This document shows positions 55,504 to 64,000 of a stretch of DNA of 64,000 bases, piece by piece (positions within the stretch are counted from its first letter, which is position 1; each line of letters opens with the position of its first letter). Made by a program: the position numbers and the translations under genes. Location of the stretch: assembly GCA_905221095.1 (NCBI GenBank), contig CAJNBV010000005.1, positions 62,001 through 126,000 of the forward strand. Reading direction: 5' to 3'. This DNA is from a bacterium (GTDB lineage: Bacteria; Bacillota; Bacilli; Lactobacillales; Streptococcaceae). The notes beneath the pieces are model-generated. The model saw only the letters and a list, made by a program, of their open reading frames with translations, did no database searches and was not told the origin of the DNA.

Positions 55504-56344
55504 CTTCTCTCCTTTCCATGGTCTGATATTGGATAAATAGGATAGGCACCCAGAACCTTATACTGGATTCCGATGGCTTCTAATTCTTTTTGGGCAAAGT
55601 GGACCAAGTCCTTATCAGTATAGTCCACATCGATAATGAAAAAGTATTCGCCCAACGCTGTCTTGAGTGGACGACTTTCAATTTTTGTCAGGTCAATTCC
55701 TCGCCAAGCAAAGGTCGAAAGAGCCTTATAAAGTGCACCTGGAAGGTTGTCAGGTAAGGTCAAGGCCAAACTCATTTTTTCAGTTTGTGCTTGCAAGGGA
55801 ATAGCTGCACCTTCAGCTCCCAGAACCCAGAAACGTGTAAAATTGGCTTCCATTTCCTGAATATCCTCAGCAATCAGTTCCAAGCCATATTCTTCTGCAG
55901 AACTTCTAGGTGCAATGGCTGCATAAGGATAGTCTGGATGTTCGGAAATAAAGCGGGCCGCATAAGCTGTACTAGCTGTTACCTCGATTTGGGCCTCTGG
56001 ATATTGTTCATCGATGAATTTCTTTCCTTGAGCCAAAGCTTGTGGATGAGAAAAAATCTTTTCAATCTTAGTATGACCTGGAACCACCATCAACTGCTGA
56101 TGAATAGGCTGAACGATTTCTGCTACTGCTTGGATGCGAGCCTGATGAAAAAGGTAGTCCAAGGTTTCATGAACACTACCCTCGATAGAATTTTCAACTG
56201 GCACCACAGAATAGTCCACCAAGCCTTGCTCATAGGCCTTGATAACATCTGTAATGTTGGCAAAGGCCTGCAATTCCTCCTGAGGAAAAGCTGTCTGCAC
56301 AACGTGGTGTGAAAATGATCCCTTGGGACCTAGATAAGCAATTT

Positions 56345-56348
<4 letters not shown>
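55500..56348 (-). CDS. pheA: Prephenate dehydratase
   Basis: This 282-residue enzyme converts prephenate to phenylpyruvate. It has AYLGPKGSFSHHVVQTAF, VVPVENSIEGSVHETLD and a C-terminal ACT domain with KIESRPLKTALGEYFFIID (phenylalanine feedback). No chorismate mutase part is attached. It overlaps aroK and psr by 4 bp each. Confidence 0.95.
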
Positions 56349-58527
<2,179 letters not shown>

Positions 58528-58578
58528 GATTTTCTCCTTATTCATTTTTTAAAATTAATAGTCACTCTGTGGTCTTTA

Positions 58579-59160
58579 TTATTGTGCAATCACTTTTATA
58601 TGACCTCTTGAATGTCCATTGCTTAATTCCTTATCTGGTATATACTCTATCTTCAAAGTTCCTAAATTAGAACCTGTTTTTATTTCATTTGGCATAAGAT
58701 TATCAAAATAGTTATTTATCTCATCATCAGATAAGGATGATTCAATCGATTTAACAATATTATGAAATACTTCTTTCATTCCTGCAACACCAGATTCACT
58801 ATTTTCATTTGTCTGATTTATTGTTACATTGATTTTATCAGTATCATTTGCATGTAAAAGTTCCAAGTAGTATCCATAGTTTGATGCGAAATATTTTATT
58901 TTTATATTCCCTTTTTTGATATTTTCTAATGGGCTATTAGAATTTTGATTATAGCTATTGATAAACTCATTAATAATTCTATCGTCTACATACTTTGAAT
59001 TGGTTTTCTCTTAACTTATTTCCTTGTTGGATGGTTCATTTTTTGTCTCAACACTTGCTTCTGAATTAGTTTTCACATCTTTTTTAACAGCGTAAGCTCT
59101 AAGTAAGATAAAAGAAATAAAGATAACACCAAATATGAATCTAAGCTCTATTTTAGGCAT
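58579..59160 (-). pseudogene. Nonsense-interrupted gene for an N-terminally anchored exported protein
   Basis: From the ATG at 59160 (AAGGAG upstream) one frame reads MPKIELRFIFGVIFISFILL, a signal-anchor segment, and continues to 58579 with a single TAA at codon 50 (59011-59013). After it, the frame runs on in order for 143 codons to the natural stop. The lower part, from a TTG at 58866, has been left as a 95-codon open frame. The product would be about 193 residues with a charged, Asn/Glu/Ser-rich outer part. I do not recognise the family. It is AT-rich and lies between tyrA and the ylbF-type gene. A sequencing error or strain-specific nonsense mutation are both possible. Confidence 0.75.
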
Positions 59161-59170
59161 AATTTTCTCC

Positions 59171-60274
59171 TTATTTGATAACGACTGTATAATCGGTGTT
59201 TTCTGTTATGAGGTGCTCGGCTCGTTCTAAGTCTTGAGCATTTTTAAATGAAATTTGTAGAATCCCGTGAATATCCTCACGGTTTTCCTCGTTGATGTGG
59301 ATGTTAACCAAGGAAGTTCCACGTAGCAGTTCCAAAATCCTCAAGATGACATCTTCTTCATCGGGAACATCGACATAGAGATCGTAAGAACTATCCACAC
59401 CTCCACGCTTATGGATTTCCATGGCCTGACGTTGCTCCCGCGCTTGGTTGAAAAAGTTCCAGATTTGCTCTTCATCTCCCTTGATGATGGCTTGTCCAAT
59501 CTCATCTAAACGTTCCTTGAAATCCTCAATTCGATCCAGAATAGTTCCACGATTAGACAAGAGAATAGAAGTCCACATACCCGGCTCACTTTCCGCAATG
59601 CGGGTCATATCTCGAAAACCACCTGCCGCAAAGCGCCTTGCCATCTCATGTTCTTGAGCATAGACCGCGGTCTGCTCCATGAGACTGGAAGCCAGAATAT
59701 GAGGAAAATGGCTAATCTGAGAAGTCACCCGATCATGCTCCTTGGCATCAATCTCGATAAAGCGAGCATGGAGACCTGAAAGCAGATCCTTCATTTCCTC
59801 AAGCGTATCAGGACTTGTCATGCTCGAAGGGGTAAAGATATAATAGGCATTTTCAAAAAGATTGACATCCGCAGAGGCGGCCCCTGTCTTGTGACTACCA
59901 GCCATAGGATGGGCCCCGACAAAGCGAACAGGCTTGCCAGCCAAATACTGCTCCGCTGCATCCACAATGGCTGACTTGGTCGAGCCAGCATCTGAAATAA
60001 TCACTCCCTCTTTCAAATCCAAGTTAGCCAACTCCTTAATGAAAGCAATGGTTTGTTTGATTGGCAAACTGAGGATGATGATATCTGCCAAAGGAGCAAA
60101 ACTGGCAAAATCATCCGTTGAACGGTCAATCATGCCTTCTTTCAAGGCGATATCTCTCGAAGCTTGACTGCGATTATAACCTAAAATTTCATAATCTGGA
60201 TGATCGCGTTTGATGCCAAGTGCCAGAGAGGCACCAATCAATCCAAGGCCTGCGATATAGACTGTTTTTGCCAT
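59171..60274 (-). CDS. tyrA: Prephenate dehydrogenase
   Basis: This 367-residue enzyme makes 4-hydroxyphenylpyruvate from prephenate. NAD motif VYIAGLGLIGASLALGIK, FVGAHPMAGSHKTG (catalytic His) and a C-terminal ACT domain (about 295-367, LYVDVPDEEDVILRI). Nine bases behind aroC. Confidence 0.95.
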   Translation of the reverse strand: MAKTVYIAGLGLIGASLALGIKRDHPDYEILGYNRSQASRDIALKEGMIDRSTDDFASFAPLADIIILSLPIKQTIAFIKELANLDLKEGVIISDAGSTKSAIVDAAEQYLAGKPVRFVGAHPMAGSHKTGAASADVNLFENAYYIFTPSSMTSPDTLEEMKDLLSGLHARFIEIDAKEHDRVTSQISHFPHILASSLMEQTAVYAQEHEMARRFAAGGFRDMTRIAESEPGMWTSILLSNRGTILDRIEDFKERLDEIGQAIIKGDEEQIWNFFNQAREQRQAMEIHKRGGVDSSYDLYVDVPDEEDVILRILELLRGTSLVNIHINEENREDIHGILQISFKNAQDLERAEHLITENTDYTVVIK

Positions 60275-60283
60275 AGGAACTCC

Positions 60284-61450
60284 TTAATAGTTCTTTGTAT
60301 AGTCTCGGTGTTGGGCTACCGCTTCTTTTAGTTCCTCAAGATTGTCTGATGAGAATTTTTCAAGGATTTCTTGTGCCAGAACCGTTGCCACAACGGCTTC
60401 CATGACCACTCCTGCAGCTGGAAGGGCGGTCGGATCACTTCTCTCCACGGTCGCCTTGTAAGGTTCGTGGGTTTCGATATCCACACTCATAAGTGGTTTG
60501 TAGAGAGTAGGAATAGGTTTCATGACTCCACGAACAACGATCGGTTGCCCATTAGTCATACCACCTTCAAAGCCACCCAGATTATTGGTGCGACGAGTAT
60601 AGCCGTCTTCTTTAGACCAGAGAATTTCGTCCATAACTTGGCTGCCCTTACGGTAACCAGCTTCAAAGCCGAGACCAAATTCTACTCCTTTAAAGGCATT
60701 GATAGAGACAACTGCTTGGGCCAATCGCGCATCCAATTTTCTGTCCCATTGGACATAGGAACCAAGTCCTACTGGTACGCCTCCAACGACTGTCTCAACA
60801 ACACCACCGATGGTATCACCGTCACGCTTGATTTGATCAATGTAATCCTTGATCTCCTGTTCCCGTTCTTGGTTGACAATAGAAACTTCAGACTGGGCAG
60901 CTCTTTGCTTAATCTCAGCGACTGTGAGATTCTCAGGAACATCGATTTCCTTGCCGCCAAAGACCACGACATGATTGGCGATTTCCATATCCAGTTCAGC
61001 CAAGAGGCGTTTGGCTACTGCTCCAACTGCTACCCGCATGGTTGTTTCACGAGCTGATGAACGTTCCAAAGAATTTCGCAAATCATCAAAACGGTACTTG
61101 ATACCTCCAACCAAGTCAGCATGACCGGGACGTGGATGGGTGATTTTCCGTTTGCTTTTAAGGCGGTCTTCAATGTCCTCCGCAGACATAATGTCCAGCC
61201 ATTTTTGGTGGTCCTTATTGATGACATCCATGGTAATGGGAGCCCCTGTCGTCTTCCCGTGACGAACGCCAGAAGTAAAGACAACCTGGTCACTCTCAAT
61301 CTTCATACGACCACCACGACCGTAGCCACCCTGACGGCGTTTAAGGTCCTCATTGATATCCTCAGCTGTCAAAGGAAGCCCAGCTGGAATTCCTTCAATG
61401 ATAGCCGTCAGACGGGGGCCGTGTGATTCTCCTGCAGTTAAATATCTCAT
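60284..61450 (-). CDS. aroC: Chorismate synthase
   Basis: This 388-residue FMN enzyme has [46 protein letters not shown] and [17 protein letters not shown]. Normal length. It follows aroB by nine bases. Confidence 0.97.
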   Translation of the reverse strand: MRYLTAGESHGPRLTAIIEGIPAGLPLTAEDINEDLKRRQGGYGRGGRMKIESDQVVFTSGVRHGKTTGAPITMDVINKDHQKWLDIMSAEDIEDRLKSKRKITHPRPGHADLVGGIKYRFDDLRNSLERSSARETTMRVAVGAVAKRLLAELDMEIANHVVVFGGKEIDVPENLTVAEIKQRAAQSEVSIVNQEREQEIKDYIDQIKRDGDTIGGVVETVVGGVPVGLGSYVQWDRKLDARLAQAVVSINAFKGVEFGLGFEAGYRKGSQVMDEILWSKEDGYTRRTNNLGGFEGGMTNGQPIVVRGVMKPIPTLYKPLMSVDIETHEPYKATVERSDPTALPAAGVVMEAVVATVLAQEILEKFSSDNLEELKEAVAQHRDYTKNY

Positions 61451-61459
61451 ACGTTCTCC

Positions 61460-62527
61460 TTATTTTACCAAGTAGTCTTTCATCTCTTCCAGAGAAACTG
61501 GGTGAATGGTTGCAGAACCAAGCTCTGGCACCAAGACCAATTTCAAGGTATTGCCACGCGCTTTCTTATCATGAGTCAAAGCTTGATAAAGCTTATCAAC
61601 ATCCCAGTTTTCATAGTCAACAGGTAGTCCAAATTTCTGACACATCTCTGTGATAGATTGGGTAATGCCAGCTGGCATAAGTCCCTTCTCCTCAGCAACC
61701 TTGGATATCTGCACCATGCCCATGGCCACAGCTTCACCATGCATGACCTTGCCATAGCCGGCCGTTGCTTCAATGGCATGGCCAATGGTGTGGCCAAAAT
61801 TGAGGTAAAGGCGAACACCATTGTCCAACTCATCCTCAACTACCATCTTGCGCTTGACCTGACAAGAATGTTCAATCAAGGTCTCTGCATGTTCCAGAAT
61901 GCTCTCTACAGAACCGTCTAGTTCCGTCAAGATTCTCCAAAGTTCTGGATCCTCAATCAAGCCGTACTTGATAACCTCACCCATCCCTTCAATCAACTCT
62001 CTCTTTCCGAGTGTTTCAAGGACAAGCGGATCAATCAGAACCCCATCTGGTTGGGCAAAGGTACCCACCATATTCTTAGCAAATGGAGTATTGACGCCTG
62101 TCTTTCCACCGATAGATGAATCCACCTGAGCTGTCAAACTAGTCGGAATCTGAACAAAGTGAATACCTCGCATATAGGTAGAGGCTACAAAACCAGCCAG
62201 GTCCCCAACGACACCGCCACCAAGAGCCACGATTCCATCGCTACGAGTCAACCCCTGCTTAACTAGGAATTCATAGACTTTCTGAACAGTGGTTAAATTC
62301 TTTCTTTCTTCACCTTCTAAAAAGTCAAAAACAGCTACCTGAAAACCAGCATCTTCTAGGCTGAGCTTGACCTTCTCTGCATAAAGAGAAGCTACATGGT
62401 TGTCTGTTACAATGACCACTTTTTGCGGTTGCCAGAGTTCTCGCAACCATTGACCAGCTTGAGCCAGACAACCTTTTTCAATCTGAATATCATAAGGATG
62501 ATGAGGAATATCGATTCTGATTTTCAT
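61460..62527 (-). CDS. aroB: 3-dehydroquinate synthase
   Basis: This 355-residue zinc/NAD enzyme has [49 protein letters not shown] and the [13 protein letters not shown] zinc motif. It follows aroE by 18 bases. Confidence 0.97.
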   Translation of the reverse strand: MKIRIDIPHHPYDIQIEKGCLAQAGQWLRELWQPQKVVIVTDNHVASLYAEKVKLSLEDAGFQVAVFDFLEGEERKNLTTVQKVYEFLVKQGLTRSDGIVALGGGVVGDLAGFVASTYMRGIHFVQIPTSLTAQVDSSIGGKTGVNTPFAKNMVGTFAQPDGVLIDPLVLETLGKRELIEGMGEVIKYGLIEDPELWRILTELDGSVESILEHAETLIEHSCQVKRKMVVEDELDNGVRLYLNFGHTIGHAIEATAGYGKVMHGEAVAMGMVQISKVAEEKGLMPAGITQSITEMCQKFGLPVDYENWDVDKLYQALTHDKKARGNTLKLVLVPELGSATIHPVSLEEMKDYLVK

Positions 62528-62545
62528 AGGAGAATCTCCCTTTCT

Positions 62546-63400
62546 TTATTGGTATTTTTCTGTTAAGGACTGCCAAATTTCTTCTGTTGGCATTTCCTTA
62601 CCGGTCCACAGTTGAAAAGCTTCTGCAGCTTGATAGAGCAACATTCCCAGACCATTGACCGCTTGATTGCCCTGACTTCTAGCCCATTTCAAAAATGGCG
62701 TTTCAAAGGGTTGGTAAATAATATCTGCCACCAAGATAGTTTCTGGTAAATTGATGCTTTCCGGAATTGGCGACGACTGGCCATCCATCCCAACACTAGT
62801 AGCATTGACCAATAAATCCGACTCAGCAGTCCTTGCCTGCAAGACAGAAATATCTTCTAAAGCATACAAGTCCACTTTAAAGCCTGTTTGCTCCTGTAAC
62901 TTGTCTAGATAAAGTCTTGTTTTTTCCATAGAAACTGAACGAACAAAGACTGAAATCTGACTGACGCCATCCAAAATAGCTTGTGCCAAGATAGACTTGG
63001 CCGCACCACCTGCACCCAGCAAGGTCATCTTCTTACCTGTAATTGTAAAAGAAGGCAAGCTCTTAAAAAATCCCTTGCCATCTGTATTATATCCAATTAA
63101 ATTGCCATTATCATTGACAACCGTATTGACCGCACCGATCAAGCGCGCTTCGTCACTCAGCTCATCCAAATATGGAATCACTTGCTCCTTATAGGGCATG
63201 GACAGATTGATGCCAAACATCTGGTAGCGACGAATATTAGCCACTGTTTCTGCCAAGTCACTCGCTTCAATCTCCCAAGCCACATAAGCACCATTGGTAG
63301 CTGTCGCCTCAAAGGCCCTATTGTGGATAAAGGGCGAAATAGAATGCTTAATAGGATTGGCAACAACTGCAGCTAAACGTGTATAGCCATCAAGCTTCAT
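62546..63400 (-). CDS. aroE: Shikimate dehydrogenase
   Basis: This 284-residue enzyme has [36 protein letters not shown] (catalytic Lys), GAVNTVV and NADP motif [11 protein letters not shown]. The usual NVTMP is NLSMP here. It overlaps aroD by 11 bp. Confidence 0.95.
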   Translation of the reverse strand: MKLDGYTRLAAVVANPIKHSISPFIHNRAFEATATNGAYVAWEIEASDLAETVANIRRYQMFGINLSMPYKEQVIPYLDELSDEARLIGAVNTVVNDNGNLIGYNTDGKGFFKSLPSFTITGKKMTLLGAGGAAKSILAQAILDGVSQISVFVRSVSMEKTRLYLDKLQEQTGFKVDLYALEDISVLQARTAESDLLVNATSVGMDGQSSPIPESINLPETILVADIIYQPFETPFLKWARSQGNQAVNGLGMLLYQAAEAFQLWTGKEMPTEEIWQSLTEKYQ

Positions 63401-64000
63401 CCAAAATCTCCCTGATTTTTTTCATGTTAGCTAGAGAAATCTGACCAGGGGCACTGGCCTCATCTAGACTAGCAAAGGACCAGCTAGAACCCGTCACATC
63501 CGCAGTGATACGAGAGACTTTACCCACCTTGCCCATAGAAATAGTCACATATTCCTGTTCAGGATTGAGGGTTTTAAAGCCTCGTGTATAGTTCATCAAG
63601 TCTAAGACATCCTGCTCCGTGTGAGCCATAGCCGCAACCTTAACAAGTTTTGGATTTAGGCTCGTCAACTCTGACAAGATTTCCATCATATTTTCAGGCG
63701 TTTCTTGGAAATTGTGGTAACTCAAAACGAGATTTGGGAAGTCCAACATTTCCTCAAAAACATCCTTGTAGCTGTAGTACTCAAAATCAATATAGTCTGG
63801 TTGATAGAGTTGCGCCACTTCCTTGATTAGATGGATATATTCTTCTGTAGAAAGGTCAATTTCTCCCCCTTCAGAACGAGTTCGCAATGTGAAAACCAAC
63901 TCACGGCCTGCGAATTTTTCAAAAATAGCTGGAGCTACCTGTAAAATCGCTTCTTTAGGCAGATAGTCGGCACGCCATTCAATGATGTCGGCATCCAGAT
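63390..64000 (-). CDS. aroD: 3-dehydroquinate dehydratase, type I (5' end outside window)
   Basis: About 203 codons are present; the N-terminus is beyond the window. The frame reads through 63899 to the edge with [28 protein letters not shown] (given in two parts: [13 protein letters not shown], then [15 protein letters not shown]) before [15 protein letters not shown]. Conserved Glu, Arg (EWRAD) and the Schiff-base Lys in PKLVKVAAM are present. The TTG at 63899 is internal. First visible gene of the aro operon on this strand. Confidence 0.93.
   Translation of the reverse strand, partial: LDADIIEWRADYLPKEAILQVAPAIFEKFAGRELVFTLRTRSEGGEIDLSTEEYIHLIKEVAQLYQPDYIDFEYYSYKDVFEEMLDFPNLVLSYHNFQETPENMMEILSELTSLNPKLVKVAAMAHTEQDVLDLMNYTRGFKTLNPEQEYVTISMGKVGKVSRITADVTGSSWSFASLDEASAPGQISLANMKKIREILDEA

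Noticed and set aside
63899..63901. TTG at 63899 as the aroD start
   Set aside because: The same frame continues to the window edge with conserved AroD residues (EWRAD), so it is internal.

Overview
This window is streptococcal chromosome of the Streptococcus mitis/pneumoniae group. The evidence is a low-GC sequence with CiaRH, PepN, a MacAB-like (SpMac) exporter, the SlrA foldase, the phosphocholine teichoic-acid genes (TarP/TarQ/LicD types) and two BOX-type intergenic repeats. From memory, one junction (pyrDA next to gdhA, then rplL/rplJ) differs from reference S. pneumoniae gene order. A mitis-group relative or a rearranged strain is therefore as likely as S. pneumoniae itself. Most genes are on the minus strand. 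I see no tRNA, rRNA, CRISPR array, prophage or intact insertion sequence.

Layout: 1-5228 holds a cut-off DJ-1 family gene, rodA, a dinG-type helicase/exonuclease and a U32 (TrhP-like) gene. The last two appear to be transcribed without a leader. 5368-10341 holds a DUF3270 membrane protein, ciaRH and pepN. 10462-14244 is an accessory stretch: an ASCH-SDR-Tad2/DUF2829 operon, a lipoprotein nuclease bracketed by two nearly identical terminators, and a PadR regulator with a membrane partner. 14378-22702 holds metG, the three-gene Mac exporter, gor, bioY and small proteins. 22733-34383 is mostly housekeeping: trmD-rimM, mazG, khpA, rpsP, slrA, an ABC-F gene, vanZ, rlmN, yutD, sodA, holA and pyrDA. 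34609-48178 holds gdhA, a TetR/oxidoreductase pair, rplJL, an MTA/SAH deaminase, a heterodimeric ABC exporter, msrAB, thrB-hom and mecA. 48492-53930 is the teichoic-acid locus, with a BOX element on each side. 54208-64000 is the chain of psr, pheA, aroK, aroA, a ylbF-type gene, a nonsense-interrupted membrane-protein gene, tyrA, aroC, aroB, aroE and aroD.

How the genes work together: the right end converts shikimate-pathway intermediates through chorismate to phenylalanine and tyrosine precursors. thrB-hom and gdhA link to amino-acid supply and both carry CodY-like boxes. The teichoic locus, psr, rodA and CiaRH all concern the cell envelope. gor, msrAB and sodA handle oxidative stress. The regulatory sites I consider strongest are a 13-bp direct repeat with 21-bp periodicity (LytTR/ComE-like) at the Mac promoter, a perfect cre match in the sodA promoter, a TetR palindrome at the oxidoreductase promoter, and CodY-like boxes at gdhA and hom. 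No complete unknown system is evident. The best novelty candidates are the Tad2-like operon, the Mac promoter repeat and the leaderless transcripts.
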